Of a stretch of 64,000 bases of DNA, positions 50,169-59,757 are shown piece by piece. The position numbers and the translations under genes were made by a program. Source of the DNA: JBQCDV01 sp051960855 (GTDB lineage Bacteria > Actinomycetota > Actinomycetes > JAJZTN01); contig JBQCDV010000091.1 of NCBI GenBank assembly GCA_051960855.1, forward strand, positions 76,520-140,519. Direction: 5' to 3'. Every line of letters begins with the position of its first letter. Position 1 is the stretch's first letter. Under the pieces are notes generated by a model. The model was not told the DNA's origin. It worked only from the letters and a program-made list of their open reading frames with translations, and ran no database searches.

Positions 50169-50992
50169 AGCAGCCGCTGCGGAATGACCCGCTCGCTGTC
50201 GAGCACCTCGGAGGCGAACTCGCCGAGGGCGAGGCGCAGGGCGAACGACGGTGCGGGCAGCAGCGCCGGTCGATGGGCGACACGTGCGAGGGCCCGGACG
50301 AACTCCGACTGGGTCACCGGCGTCGGCGCGGTGAGGTTGAACGCGCCCTCGAGGCCGTCGGTCACCAGCAGGTGGCGAAGTGCGGACACCTCGTCTTCGA
50401 GGGTGATCCAGGACCAGTACTGGTTGCCGGAGCCGAGCGGCCCGGCAAGGCCGAGCTTCAGCAGCGGCAGGAGCCGGCCGAGCGCTCCGCCCTTCGGCGT
50501 CATGACCAGGCCGCTGCGGGGGTAGGCGACGCGGATCCCGGCCTCGCGCGCCGGCTCGGCCGCCGCCTCCCACTCCACCACGACGCCGGACAGGAAGCCG
50601 CTGCCCGCCGGCGACTCCTCCGTGAGGACCTGGTCGCCGTGGTCGCCGTAGTAGCCGATCGCGCTGGCCGACACGAGGACCTTCGGCAGGGGGTCCATCC
50701 GCTGCAGGGCGGTGACGAGGGTACGGGTGCTGTTGACGCGTGAGGAGCGGATGAGCTCCTTGTAGCTGTCGGTCCAGCGGTGGTCGCCCACGCCGGCGCC
50801 CGCGAGGTTGACCGCCGCGTCGACCACCCCGAGCGAGGAGTCGATCTGGCCGGAATCGGGATCCCAGCGGACCTCGTCCGGGCCCGACGGTGGGCGCCGC
50901 ACAAGCCGGACGACCTCGTGCCCGTCGGCTCGCAGCCGGGGAACGAGCGCCGAGCCGATGAGTCCACTACTGCCGGTCATGGCTATCCGCAT
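50102..50992 (-). CDS. TIGR01777-type epimerase (SDR, YfcH family)
   Basis: A 296-aa extended SDR: MRIAMTGSSGLIGSALVPRL is the NAD(P)-binding start, NLAGAGVGDHRWTDSYKEL and SSRVNSTRTLV are hallmark blocks, and SASAIGYYGDHGD holds the Tyr of the active site. A C-terminal DUF1731 region (PAPSFALRLALGEFASEVL) completes the family. The orthologue Rv2216 also follows the lipoyl E2 gene. Its last 22 codons are read opposite the end of the pseudokinase gene. Confidence 0.9.
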   Translation of the reverse strand: MRIAMTGSSGLIGSALVPRLRADGHEVVRLVRRPPSGPDEVRWDPDSGQIDSSLGVVDAAVNLAGAGVGDHRWTDSYKELIRSSRVNSTRTLVTALQRMDPLPKVLVSASAIGYYGDHGDQVLTEESPAGSGFLSGVVVEWEAAAEPAREAGIRVAYPRSGLVMTPKGGALGRLLPLLKLGLAGPLGSGNQYWSWITLEDEVSALRHLLVTDGLEGAFNLTAPTPVTQSEFVRALARVAHRPALLPAPSFALRLALGEFASEVLDSERVIPQRLLQSGFAFASPDVDSAATALLKE

Positions 50993-51047
50993 GCCCCCAT
51001 CGTGGTGGTCGTGGGGGAGCGCGGCATCTTGACGTTGTGCGGGGAGC

Positions 51048-51087
51048 ACGACGGGGCGCCGTTCGGCAATCGAACGGCGCCCGTCGT
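51048..51087. terminator. Hairpin terminator downstream of sucB
   Basis: ACGACGGGGCGCCGTTCG and CGAACGGCGCCCGTCGT form a 17-bp stem with one bulged G and a GCAAT loop, 24 bp past the sucB stop and before the SDR gene. Its arms contain the recurring CGAACGGCGC core. Confidence 0.82.
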
Positions 51088-51110
51088 GGTGCAGCGGGGG
51101 TGGAGCTACC

Positions 51111-53159
51111 TCACGCGAGACCGAGGTCGGACTCGAAGTGGCCGTCCTCGAGACGGCTCTTGACCGCCGACAGGAAGCGGGCGGCGTCGGCGCCGTCCAC
51201 CAGCCGGTGGTCGTAGGACAGTGCGAGGTAGACCATGGAGCGCACCGCGATCGTCTCGCCGAGGTCGGGATCGGAGACGACCACGGGACGCTTGACCACA
51301 GCACCCGTGCCGAGGATCGCGACCTGCGGCTGGTTGATGCTCGGGGTGTCGAAGAGCGCTCCGCGGCTGCCCGTGTTGGTCAGCGTGAAGGTGCCGCCAC
51401 CGAGCTCGTCCGGTCCGATCTTGTTGGTGCGGGTCCGCTCGGCGAGATCGCCGATCTTGCGGGAGAGGCCGGCGATGTTGAGGTCGCCAGCGTTCTTGAT
51501 GACCGGGACGAGCAGGCCGCGGTCGGTGTCGACGGCGATCCCGAGGTTCTCGACCTCGTAGTAGGTGATCTCGCCCTTGTCGGTGTCGATGCTCGCGTTG
51601 AGCTTCGGGAAGGCCTTGAGAGCCTCGACGGTGGCCTTGGCGAAGAACGGCAGGAAGGAGAGCTTCACGCCCTCGCGCGCCTCGAAGTCGCGCTTGGCCC
51701 GGTCACGAAGACGCGCGATCTTCGTGACGTCGACCTCGACGACCGTCGTCAGCTGAGCGGAGACCTGCAGGGACTCGACCATCCGCTTGGCGATGGTCGT
51801 GCGAAGACGCGACATCTTCTCGACCGTCCCCCGCAGTGGCGAGATCGAGGGAGCGGGCGCCTGAGCGATCGCGGCGGGGTTGCCCGGGCTCGGAGCCGGC
51901 GAGGCAGGAGAGGCGGGGGGTACTGGCCGCCCGGCCGGCGTCGGTGTGGGGCTCGCCGGAGCAGCGGCCGGTGCAGGTCCGGCGGCCGGCGCCACCTGGG
52001 TCGGCGTCGACTGGGGCGCGGAGGCCGCTCGCTGGGCTGCGGCCTGCGCCTGGTTCTGGCCCGACCCTGCCGTCCCCGAGCGGGAAGCCGCCTCCAGCAC
52101 GTCCTGCTTGCGAATGCGGCCGCCGACACCGGTGCCCTGCAGGCTGCCGAGGTCCACGTTGTGCTCGGCGGCCAGCTTGCGGACCAGCGGAGTCACATAG
52201 AGGGAGGTGTCCCCATCCGCCGCCGGTTGGGCAGCGGCGGCCGACGCCGGCTGCTGGGCAGGCTGGGACTGCTGTGCCGGCTGGGTCTGCTGTGCCGGCT
52301 GGGTCTGCTGGGCGGGCTGGGACTGAGGTGCCGGCTGGGACTGGCCCTGCGTCTGGGACTGGACTGACGACTCCTGAGCGCTCTGCTCGTGGACGACGAC
52401 CTCCTCCGCGAGCGGGTTGGCAGAGGGCGAGCCACCAGCGGCGTCGTTCGAGCCCGAAGGGGTGCCAGCGGAGCCAGCGGAGGTGGCGCTGCTCGGGACG
52501 TTGTCCCCGGCGCCGCCGGCGTCGACGGGGGCCGCCCCTCCGATGATCGCAAGCTGCGCGCCGACGTCGACGGTGGTGTCCTCACCGACGAGGATCTGGG
52601 TGAGGACACCCGCCGCGGGCGACGGGATCTCGGTGTCGACCTTGTCGGTAGATACCTCGAGCAGCGGCTCGTCGACCTCGACCTGGTCGCCGACCTGCTT
52701 CAGCCACCGCGTCACGGTGCCCTCGGTGACGCTCTCGCCGAGGGCGGGCATCGTGATGGGAGTGCCGCCCTGGGACTGGCCGCCCTGGGACTGGCCACCC
52801 TGGGACTGACCACCCTGCGACTGCTGCTCCTGCTGCTGGGCTGGCTGCTGCTGGGCTGGCTGCGACCCGCTCGCGTCCGCGGAGCCGTCGCCGCCCTGGC
52901 CGCCACCCGCCGCCGCCTCCGCCTCGTCGGCGATCACGGCCAGCTCGGCGCCGACGTCGACGGTGGTGTCCTCGCCGACCACGATGCGCTGCAGGACGCC
53001 GGCGGCCGGTGAGGGGATCTCGGTGTCGACCTTGTCCGTCGAGACCTCGAGCAGGGGCTCGTCGACCTCGACGCGGTCACCCTCCTGCTTGAGCCACCGC
53101 GTGACCGTGCCTTCGGTGACGCTCTCTCCGAGCGCCGGCATGGTTACCGAGAAGGACAT
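51111..53159 (-). CDS. sucB: Dihydrolipoamide acyltransferase E2 (SucB/DlaT type) with two lipoyl domains
   Basis: A 682-aa E2 of the 2-oxoacid dehydrogenase complexes. Lipoyl domain 1 (1-76) and domain 2 (about 135-210) share [16 protein letters not shown], the lipoyl-lysine context (K43 in domain 1). Linkers hold SQGGQ (15-bp DNA repeat near 52768-52822) and QPAQQT (18-bp repeat near 52253-52340) arrays. The E1/E3-binding domain is [33 protein letters not shown], and the catalytic domain (about 440-682) ends in [11 protein letters not shown] with the active His and Asp. In actinobacteria this E2 serves pyruvate and probably 2-oxoglutarate complexes. Immediately follows lpd and is close to lipA/lipB. 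Confidence 0.95.
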   Translation of the reverse strand: MSFSVTMPALGESVTEGTVTRWLKQEGDRVEVDEPLLEVSTDKVDTEIPSPAAGVLQRIVVGEDTTVDVGAELAVIADEAEAAAGGGQGGDGSADASGSQPAQQQPAQQQEQQSQGGQSQGGQSQGGQSQGGTPITMPALGESVTEGTVTRWLKQVGDQVEVDEPLLEVSTDKVDTEIPSPAAGVLTQILVGEDTTVDVGAQLAIIGGAAPVDAGGAGDNVPSSATSAGSAGTPSGSNDAAGGSPSANPLAEEVVVHEQSAQESSVQSQTQGQSQPAPQSQPAQQTQPAQQTQPAQQSQPAQQPASAAAAQPAADGDTSLYVTPLVRKLAAEHNVDLGSLQGTGVGGRIRKQDVLEAASRSGTAGSGQNQAQAAAQRAASAPQSTPTQVAPAAGPAPAAAPASPTPTPAGRPVPPASPASPAPSPGNPAAIAQAPAPSISPLRGTVEKMSRLRTTIAKRMVESLQVSAQLTTVVEVDVTKIARLRDRAKRDFEAREGVKLSFLPFFAKATVEALKAFPKLNASIDTDKGEITYYEVENLGIAVDTDRGLLVPVIKNAGDLNIAGLSRKIGDLAERTRTNKIGPDELGGGTFTLTNTGSRGALFDTPSINQPQVAILGTGAVVKRPVVVSDPDLGETIAVRSMVYLALSYDHRLVDGADAARFLSAVKSRLEDGHFESDLGLA
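52253..52340. repeat. 18-bp tandem array in the sucB linker (QPAQQT)
   Basis: About five degenerate copies of an 18-bp unit coding for QPAQQ-T/S in the second linker of SucB. A separate 15-bp array (unit CCCTGGGACTGGCCG, 52768-52822) encodes SQGGQ in the first linker. Both keep the reading frame. Confidence 0.85.
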
Positions 53160-53222
53160 CTGCTCTCCGTTCGAGACAGGCTGACGGTCGGACGTGGAAG
53201 CACCGCGGCGAGCGGGGCGTCC

Positions 53223-54596
53223 TCAGCTGTGGGCGTGCAGCGGCTTGCCGGCGAGGGCGAGGTGGGCCTCGCCGAGCGCCTCGTTCTGCGTGGGGTGGGC
53301 GTGCACGAGCGCGGCGACCTCCTCGGGGAAGGCCTCCCAGTTGTAGATCAGCTGGGCCTCGCCGATCTGCTCGCCCATCCGCGCGCCGACCATGTGGATG
53401 CCGACGACCGGCCCGTTCTTCTGCCGCACCAGCTTGACGAAACCGGTGGTCGCGAGGATCTGGCTCTTGCCGTTGCCGCCGAGGTTGTACTCGTAGGCCT
53501 CCACCGCGTCGGCGCCGTACTTCTCCTTGGCCTGCGCCTCGGTGAGACCGACGCTGGCGACCTCCGGCTCGCAGTAGGTGACCCGCGGGATGCCCGTCTC
53601 GTCGATCGGGGCGGGGTTGAGCCCGGCGATGTCCTCGGCGACGAAGATGCCCTGCTGGAAGCCGCGGTGCGCGAGCTGCAGCCCGGGGACGATGTCGCCG
53701 ACGGCGTAGACGTTGGGCAGGTTGGTCAGCAGTCGCTCCGAGGTCGGCACGTAGCCGCGGTCCATCTGCAGCCCGAGCTCCTCGTAGCCCATCCCGGAGG
53801 TGCTGGGGCCACGCCCAACAGCGACGAGCAGCAGGTCGGCGTCGATCGTCTCGCCGTTCTCCAGGCTGACGTGCACCGCCGAGTCGTCCTGCGTCGCGCC
53901 GCTGAAGCGCACACCGGTCTTGAAGCCGATGCCGCGCTTGCGGAAGGCGCGCTCGAGGGCCTTCGAGCAGGCCTCGTCCTCGGCCGGCACGAGCCGGGGC
54001 AAGGCCTCGACGATCGTCACGGTCGCACCGAAAGACTTCCAGGCGCTGGCGAACTCGACGCCGATGACGCCGCCGCCGAGGATGACGACCGACTGCGGGA
54101 CGTAGTCCAGCTGCAGCGCCTGCTCGCTGGCCATGATCCGGCCGCCGAGCTCGAGGCCGGGAAGAGTGCGGGAGTAGGAGCCGGTGGCGAGGACCACGTA
54201 GCGGCCCTTCAGCTCACGACCGACGACGGTGACGGTGTCGGTCGCGGTGAGCCGGCCCTCGCCCTCGACGTAGTCGATCTGTCGGCTCTTGACCAGGCCC
54301 TGCAGGCCCTTGTACAGCCGGGCGACGACGCCGTCCTTGTACTTGTTGACCCCGCCCATGTCGATGCCTTCGAGCGAGGCCCGAACGCCGAACTGCTCGC
54401 TTTCCCGTGCGTTGTCGGCGACCTCGCCGGCATGCAGGAGCGCCTTGGTCGGGATGCAGCCGCGGTGCAGGCAGGTGCCCCCCAGCTTGTCCTTCTCGAC
54501 CAGGGCGACCTTGAGGCCGAGCTCGGCAGCGCGCAGGGCGCAGGCGTAGCCACCGCTGCCTCCGCCAAGGATCACGACGTCATAGCTGTCGGCCAC
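53223..54596 (-). CDS. lpd: Dihydrolipoamide dehydrogenase (E3)
   Basis: A 457-aa FAD disulfide oxidoreductase re-oxidising dihydrolipoamide with NAD+. FAD motif VVILGGGSGGYACALRA at residues 7-23, redox pair GGTCLHRGCIPTKALLH (CxxxxC), NAD motif VVILGGGVIGVEFAS, and the C-terminal HAHPTQNEALGEAHL with the His-Glu dyad. Lies between pepA and sucB, separated from sucB by 63 bp. Serves pyruvate/2-oxoglutarate dehydrogenase and the glycine cleavage system. Confidence 0.96.
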   Translation of the reverse strand: MADSYDVVILGGGSGGYACALRAAELGLKVALVEKDKLGGTCLHRGCIPTKALLHAGEVADNARESEQFGVRASLEGIDMGGVNKYKDGVVARLYKGLQGLVKSRQIDYVEGEGRLTATDTVTVVGRELKGRYVVLATGSYSRTLPGLELGGRIMASEQALQLDYVPQSVVILGGGVIGVEFASAWKSFGATVTIVEALPRLVPAEDEACSKALERAFRKRGIGFKTGVRFSGATQDDSAVHVSLENGETIDADLLLVAVGRGPSTSGMGYEELGLQMDRGYVPTSERLLTNLPNVYAVGDIVPGLQLAHRGFQQGIFVAEDIAGLNPAPIDETGIPRVTYCEPEVASVGLTEAQAKEKYGADAVEAYEYNLGGNGKSQILATTGFVKLVRQKNGPVVGIHMVGARMGEQIGEAQLIYNWEAFPEEVAALVHAHPTQNEALGEAHLALAGKPLHAHS

Positions 54597-54707
54597 GGAA
54601 CGCTCCTTGCTTGGGGGGACTTCGTCGGACGGAGGGGGTTGCCCTCCACGGGGTCACCGCAGGTCAGGACGGAGGAGCCGGGTCAGGCCCTCGCCCCGCG
54701 CATTCTG

Positions 54708-56312
54708 TCACTGCCGCCCGGTGCGGTCCTGTGCGAGGTCCCCGGCGGCGGCATCCTCGGCGAGGGCGACCAGCGTGCGAACGGCATGTCCGGTGCCGCC
54801 CTTCGGCGTGTAGCCGTAGGCGCTGCCCTCGTTGAAGGCCGGCCCGGCAATGTCGAGGTGCGCCCAGGGGATCTCCGACGGCACGAACTCGCGCAGGAAC
54901 AGCCCGGCCACGAGCATGCCGCCGAAGCGGTCGCCCATGTTGGCGATGTCGGCGACCTGGGAGTCCAGGGACTTACGCAGCTCGTCGGGCAGCGGCATCG
55001 GCCAGAAGGCCTCGCCCGCGCGCTCGGCTGCCTGGCGGACCTGGTCGCGGAAGCCGTCGTGGTTGGCCATGACGGCGGACGTGCGGGAGCCGAGGGCCAC
55101 GACCTGCGCACCGGTGAGGGTGGCCACGTCGACGATGGCGTCCGGCTGCTCGTTGGCCGCGTCGACGAGGGCGTCGGCGAGGACGAGACGTCCCTCCGCA
55201 TCGGTGTTGAGCACCTCGACGGTCCGGCCGCCGCGGATGGTGATGACGTCGGAGGGGCGCATGGCGCTGCCCGACGGCATGTTCTCCGCGCAGGCCGCGT
55301 AGCCCGTGACGCGCACCGGCAGGCCCAGCCGGGCGATGGCGGTGACAGCGGCGATCACGGCCGCCGCGCCGCTCATGTCCGACTTCATGGTCTCCATGGA
55401 CGCCGGCGGCTTGAGCGAGAGGCCACCGGAGTCGAAGGTGATGCCCTTGCCCACGAAGGCGAGGTGGGCCTTGGCGTTGCGAGGCGTGTAAGCGAGCTTG
55501 ATCAGGCGGGGCGGGTTGGTGGAGCCCTGCCCGACACCGATGAGGCCGCCGTAGCCGCCGCGCTTGAGCGCCCGCTCGTCCAGGACCGTCACCTCGACGG
55601 GGAGGTCCGCGGCTGCGGCGTTCGCAGCCTCCGCCATCTCCTTCGGGTGCAAGTGGGACGGCGGCGTGTTGATGAGGTTGCGCGTCAGCGAGACCGCGTC
55701 GGTCAGCACCTGCGCGCGCTCGGCCGCAGCCTTCGCCGCCTTGTCACGGGCGAGCTCGGTCACGACGGTCACGGCCTCGGGCGGGTTCTTCTGCTGCTCC
55801 CCGGTCAGGCCGCGGAACTGGGTGAACGTGTAGGCGCCGAGCAGGGCGCCCTCGGCGACCGCTGCGACCTGCTCCGCCGAGGAGGCGGGCAGGGCGAGTG
55901 CCACCCGGGCCTGACCGGCGAGTGCGCGCGTGGCTTCTCCGGCCGCACGGCGCAGAGCCTCGAGCGCGGCACCGGTGGCGGCGGTCGCGGCGTCGGCAGT
56001 CCCGAGCCCCACGGCCACGATGACGGCGGCCGACGTGCCCTGTCCGGCCACGGGCCCGCGCACAACCTCCCCGGCGGCACCGGTCCCGCCGAGAGCTGTC
56101 ACGAGCTGCGCGAGCCGCCCGTCGACGAGGGCGTCGACTGCCTCGGCGCCGGGCGCCAGCGAGACCCCCGTGGTCGAGGCCGCCGCTCCCCGCCTGCCGC
56201 GCCCAGCCTTCCCGGCGGGGCCAGCCGCGCCCGCGGATCCGGACGGGGTCACACCGACGACGAGCGCATCGACGCGCGCGGGCACCGCCGCGGCGAGGGT
56301 CAGGGAGGTCAT
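54708..56312 (-). CDS. pepA: Leucyl aminopeptidase (M17)
   Basis: A 534-aa M17 aminopeptidase. Dizinc site and catalytic blocks: [30 protein letters not shown], the signature [14 protein letters not shown], and [15 protein letters not shown]. The N-terminal macro-like domain (about 200 residues) is typical. ATG at 56312 used; few bases separate it from the divergent gcvT start (44 bp between), so the promoters must overlap. Its orthologue in M. tuberculosis (Rv2213) is at the matching position. Confidence 0.94.
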   Translation of the reverse strand: MTSLTLAAAVPARVDALVVGVTPSGSAGAAGPAGKAGRGRRGAAASTTGVSLAPGAEAVDALVDGRLAQLVTALGGTGAAGEVVRGPVAGQGTSAAVIVAVGLGTADAATAATGAALEALRRAAGEATRALAGQARVALALPASSAEQVAAVAEGALLGAYTFTQFRGLTGEQQKNPPEAVTVVTELARDKAAKAAAERAQVLTDAVSLTRNLINTPPSHLHPKEMAEAANAAAADLPVEVTVLDERALKRGGYGGLIGVGQGSTNPPRLIKLAYTPRNAKAHLAFVGKGITFDSGGLSLKPPASMETMKSDMSGAAAVIAAVTAIARLGLPVRVTGYAACAENMPSGSAMRPSDVITIRGGRTVEVLNTDAEGRLVLADALVDAANEQPDAIVDVATLTGAQVVALGSRTSAVMANHDGFRDQVRQAAERAGEAFWPMPLPDELRKSLDSQVADIANMGDRFGGMLVAGLFLREFVPSEIPWAHLDIAGPAFNEGSAYGYTPKGGTGHAVRTLVALAEDAAAGDLAQDRTGRQ

Positions 56313-56356
56313 GGCGGGCGACGCTAGCAAAGCGGGCGCGCGTAGCCTCTGCCGAC

Positions 56357-57478
56357 GTGAGCACCGACGACACTTCCGCGACGCTGCGGCGTTCCCCGCT
56401 CGATGCTCGGCACCGGGCTCTCGGCGCGAAGCTCAGCGACTTCGGCGGCTGGGAGATGCCGATCGAGTACCCCGACGGCGGCGTCGTCCGCGAGCACACC
56501 GCCGTGCGGGAGGCCGTCGGGATCTTCGACGTCAGCCACCTCGGCAAGGCGCGCGTCACCGGCCCCGGAGCCGCCGATTTCGTCAACCGGTGCCTGACCA
56601 ACGATCTCCGGCGGCTGGAGGTCGGGCAGGCGCAGTACACCCTCTGCTGCGCCGAGGACGGCGGCGTCGTCGACGACCTCATCGCCTACCTGCGCTCGGA
56701 CGAGGAGGTCTTCCTCGTCCCGAACGCCGCCAACACGGCCGAGGTGGTCCGCCGCCTCACCGCGGCAGCACCGGAGGGCATCACCGTCACCGACGAGCAC
56801 GGGGACTTCGGCATCGTGGCCGTGCAGGGTCCGCGCAGCGCAGACGTGCTGGCCGCCGTCGGCCTGCCGTCCGAGCATCCCTACATGTCCTTCGTGGATG
56901 CGGAGCTCCAGCTTCCCAACCGGGAAAGCGTCACCGTGACGGTATGCCGCACCGGCTACACCGGTGAGCGCGGCTACGAGCTCGTGATGCCGTGGGACGC
57001 CGCCCCTGCCGTGTGGGACCTGCTGCTCGGCAGCGAGCTCGACGTGCGCCCCTGCGGACTCGGCGCCCGCGACACCCTCCGGACCGAGATGGGCTACCCG
57101 CTCCACGGGCAGGACCTGAGCTTGGAGATCACCCCGGTGCAGGCGCGGCTGGGCTGGGCCGTCGGCTGGCAGAAGGGCGCCTTCTGGGGCAGGGAGGCGC
57201 TGCTCGCGGAGCGTGAGGCGGGGCCGCCTCGCGTCCTGCGCGGGCTGGACGCGGTCGACCGTGCCATTCCGCGTCACGGCATGGACGTCGTTGTCGACGG
57301 AGCTCCGGTCGGCACCGTGACGAGCGGGACGTTCTCCCCGACGCTCCGCCACGGAATCGCCCTCGCGCTGCTCGACCCCGCAGTGCAGGTGGGGGACACG
57401 GTCCAGGTCGACGTGCGCGGGCGTGCCGCGTCCTTCCGCGTCGTCAAGCCGCCGTTCGTCGAGGCGGGCACGAACTAG
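56357..57478 (+). CDS. gcvT: Glycine cleavage system T protein (aminomethyltransferase)
   Basis: A 373-aa folate-dependent T protein that takes the aminomethyl group from lipoylated H protein to give ammonia and methylene-[54 protein letters not shown] and the folate-site segment [21 protein letters not shown] are visible. No glycine riboswitch fits in the 44-bp gap to pepA. H and P proteins are not in the window. Convergent with cobS, 9 bp between stops. Confidence 0.95.
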   Translation: MSTDDTSATLRRSPLDARHRALGAKLSDFGGWEMPIEYPDGGVVREHTAVREAVGIFDVSHLGKARVTGPGAADFVNRCLTNDLRRLEVGQAQYTLCCAEDGGVVDDLIAYLRSDEEVFLVPNAANTAEVVRRLTAAAPEGITVTDEHGDFGIVAVQGPRSADVLAAVGLPSEHPYMSFVDAELQLPNRESVTVTVCRTGYTGERGYELVMPWDAAPAVWDLLLGSELDVRPCGLGARDTLRTEMGYPLHGQDLSLEITPVQARLGWAVGWQKGAFWGREALLAEREAGPPRVLRGLDAVDRAIPRHGMDVVVDGAPVGTVTSGTFSPTLRHGIALALLDPAVQVGDTVQVDVRGRAASFRVVKPPFVEAGTN

Positions 57479-57487
57479 CCACGCGGG

Positions 57488-58288
57488 TCAGCCGACGCGA
57501 CTCAGGACGGCCAGGCTGAGGAGTGCAACACATTGCGTCACCTCGACGCTTGCGCCGAGGACATCGCCGGTGACGCCACCGAGGCGGGCGCAGCAACGCG
57601 CGACGAGGGCTGAGCCTGCGGCGAGGCCGAGACCGGCAGCGGGCACTCCGGCGCCCGCTAGGTCGGTCTGTCCGCTCAGCAGCGGCAGGGCGGCCAGCGC
57701 CAGGACCAGGACACCACCGCGGGCGAGGCGGGCGGGAGTTTGCGTCGTTGCGACGAGAGCTCCGAGCCCGTCCGGATGGGCGGCCGGGAGTCGCGGGCGG
57801 CAGGCGAGCTGCGCGGCGTACCGCCCCGTCGTCACCGTGAGCACGGCCGCCCACGCCGCTGCCCAGCGCGACCCCTCGAGGAGTGACGCGAGCGCGGCGA
57901 CGTCGAGTAACAGGACCAGGACGAGAGTCACGACGCCGAAGGGCCCGATGTCCCCTCGTCGCATGAGGATGAGCGCGTCAGGGGCGGCGCGCCCGCTGCC
58001 CAGCCCGTCGGCGGTGTCGGCGAGCCCGTCGAGGTGCAGCCCCCGGGTGAGAGCTGCCAGCAGCGCAACCGCGACGACTCCGGCGAGCTGGTGCCCAACC
58101 GGGGAGAAGGCCCACACGGCTGCTCCCGCAGTGAGGCCCAGCGCCGCGCCGACGAGGGACGCGTAGGAGAGGGCGGCGCCGGCTCGGGCCGTATCCCACG
58201 GCTGGTCCTGGGCTGTGGCCTGACGCCGGGAGCGACGTGGAGGGTGCAGGACCGTCAGCAGTCCGAAGGCGTCGGAGAGCGCGCTCAC
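57488..58288 (-). CDS. cobS: Adenosylcobinamide-GDP ribazoletransferase
   Basis: A 266-aa membrane enzyme joining alpha-ribazole to adenosylcobinamide-GDP, the last steps of cobalamin assembly. The family motif RGLHLDGLADTADGLGSG and MRRGDIGPFGVVTLVLVLLLD hold the metal-binding Asp residues. The GTG at 58288 overlaps the cobU stop (GTGA) and begins SALSDAFGLLTVLHP, the usual N-terminus. Last gene of the cobalamin operon. Confidence 0.93.
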   Translation of the reverse strand: MSALSDAFGLLTVLHPPRRSRRQATAQDQPWDTARAGAALSYASLVGAALGLTAGAAVWAFSPVGHQLAGVVAVALLAALTRGLHLDGLADTADGLGSGRAAPDALILMRRGDIGPFGVVTLVLVLLLDVAALASLLEGSRWAAAWAAVLTVTTGRYAAQLACRPRLPAAHPDGLGALVATTQTPARLARGGVLVLALAALPLLSGQTDLAGAGVPAAGLGLAAGSALVARCCARLGGVTGDVLGASVEVTQCVALLSLAVLSRVG

Positions 58289-59754
58289 AAGCGCACCGCG
58301 CGTCCCGCGACACACAGGACGAGGTCGTCGGCGATGCGGCCGACGCGAGCGTTGAGGCGACCGAGCTCGTCGCGGAAGATCCTCCCCGCGCCGCTAGCCG
58401 GGACGACGCCGGAGCCGACCTCGTTGGTGACCACGACGACCGGGTGGGGGCAGTCCCGCAGGGCGCCCACCAGCTCCTCGCACGCCCGGTCCAGCGCGGG
58501 TCGCCACGGCTCCTGGGCTCGTCCGGCATCGGACGTCGCCGGTGCCACGTCGTTCCATGCGCCGGCGTCGTCGAGGACCGCGGTGAGCCATAGCGACAGG
58601 CAGTCGAGCAGGACCGGGCCGGTGGCGGCGGCCAGTGCCGCCGGGACGTCCGTCGTCTCCAAAGTCGACCAGGTGGGTGGCCGCCGCTGCTGGTGCGCCC
58701 GCACCCGCGCCTGCCACTCCGCATCGTCCTCGTGCCCGACGCCCGTCGCGACGTAGGTGACGGCCTCGTGGCTGCCCAGCAGCTGCTCGGCGTAGGCGGA
58801 CTTGCCGGAGCGTGCGCCCCCGGTGACGAGGGTGAGCGGCGCCAGGACGGGAACCGCGCCGCCGAGCCCGGTGTCGAGCCCGGTGTCGAGCCTGGTGTCG
58901 CTCGCGGTGTGGAGCACGGTGCCGTCCTCCGGTAGCCGGGCGCCGAGAGCCGACAGCCGCCTGGCGAGCTCGGCGTGCGGGGGGTTGTGGTGGCCCAGGT
59001 GGACCGCAGCCACCTGCGAGCGGTCGTCGAGCGCGCCTACCTGCCGCAGCCGCTGCAGCTGCTCGCCGAAGGCGGTCAGCCCCAAGTGGTCGGCCGGGCC
59101 CGGGGACGGAGGTTGCCAGTCGCCGTAGGTCTCCTCGATCAGGGCGAGGTCCAGCCGCTCACCGGCCAGCAGGTCGATCGCCTGCTCGGGGAGCGGGCCG
59201 GTGTCGGTCGCGTACAGCAGCCGGTCGCCCTCCGGCCCCGTCACGCGGTAGAGCACCGCTTCGCCGATCGTGGCGTCGCCGTGCGCGGCAGGCAGGACCC
59301 GAACGACGTAGCGCCCCGTCCCCGAGGGAGCGAGCTCGATCTCGTCTCCAGCCGCGACCGGCTCGAACGTCACTCGGTCGTCCGGGCCGACCCAGTCGCG
59401 ACACAGGTCGAGAGCCCCCTGTGGCCCGAGGACCCCCAGCGCGGGCAGCCGACCCTGGCCGCGGGCCTCGGTCGCGGCGGCCGCCCAGTGCCGCCACAGC
59501 AGCGCAGCCGGACCAACGTGGTCGGGGTGGGCGTGGGTGAGCAGGATGACGGCGACCCGGTCGAGGGGGAGACTCAGCCGTGCGGCCGCGCGGGGCGCGT
59601 CGGGCCCGCAGTCCAGCATCAGGACGTCGTCGACGAGGGCGGCGGTGTGGCCGCGGACGTGGCCGGAGGCGCGGGCGTCCTCGCAGGACTCGCAGCGACA
59701 GAACGGGTTGGGCCAGCCGTCGGCGGAGCCGGTTCCCAGCAGGACGACGCGCAC
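58285..59754 (-). CDS. cobU: Metallo-beta-lactamase-fold protein fused to CobU kinase/guanylyltransferase
   Basis: A 489-aa fusion. Residues 1-300 are an MBL-fold domain: VVLLGTGSADGWP, CRCESCEDAR, LTHAHPDHVGPAALLW (HxHxDH) and HGDATIGEAVLYR, like PhnP-type hydrolases. Residues about 310-489 are CobU: Walker A TLVTGGARSGKSAYAEQLL, YVATGVGHEDDAEWQARVRAHQQRR with the GMP-accepting His, and VLLDCLSLWLTAVL. CobU phosphorylates adenosylcobinamide and adds GMP. Streptomycete CobU has a comparable N-terminal domain; its role is undefined. A DTGL/DTRL repeat marks the linker. Follows the S component by 3 bp. Confidence 0.88.
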   Translation of the reverse strand: MRVVLLGTGSADGWPNPFCRCESCEDARASGHVRGHTAALVDDVLMLDCGPDAPRAAARLSLPLDRVAVILLTHAHPDHVGPAALLWRHWAAAATEARGQGRLPALGVLGPQGALDLCRDWVGPDDRVTFEPVAAGDEIELAPSGTGRYVVRVLPAAHGDATIGEAVLYRVTGPEGDRLLYATDTGPLPEQAIDLLAGERLDLALIEETYGDWQPPSPGPADHLGLTAFGEQLQRLRQVGALDDRSQVAAVHLGHHNPPHAELARRLSALGARLPEDGTVLHTASDTRLDTGLDTGLGGAVPVLAPLTLVTGGARSGKSAYAEQLLGSHEAVTYVATGVGHEDDAEWQARVRAHQQRRPPTWSTLETTDVPAALAAATGPVLLDCLSLWLTAVLDDAGAWNDVAPATSDAGRAQEPWRPALDRACEELVGALRDCPHPVVVVTNEVGSGVVPASGAGRIFRDELGRLNARVGRIADDLVLCVAGRAVRL

Positions 59755-59757
59755 GGG

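Noticed and set aside
53229..56327. A 1032-codon open frame on the plus strand opposite lpd and pepA
   Set aside because: It is a composition effect of GC-rich DNA; it reads V/G/D/R-rich text without motifs, while the minus strand has complete lpd and pepA.
56313..56356. Glycine riboswitch before gcvT
   Set aside because: Only 44 bases separate gcvT from the divergent pepA; too short for the aptamer.
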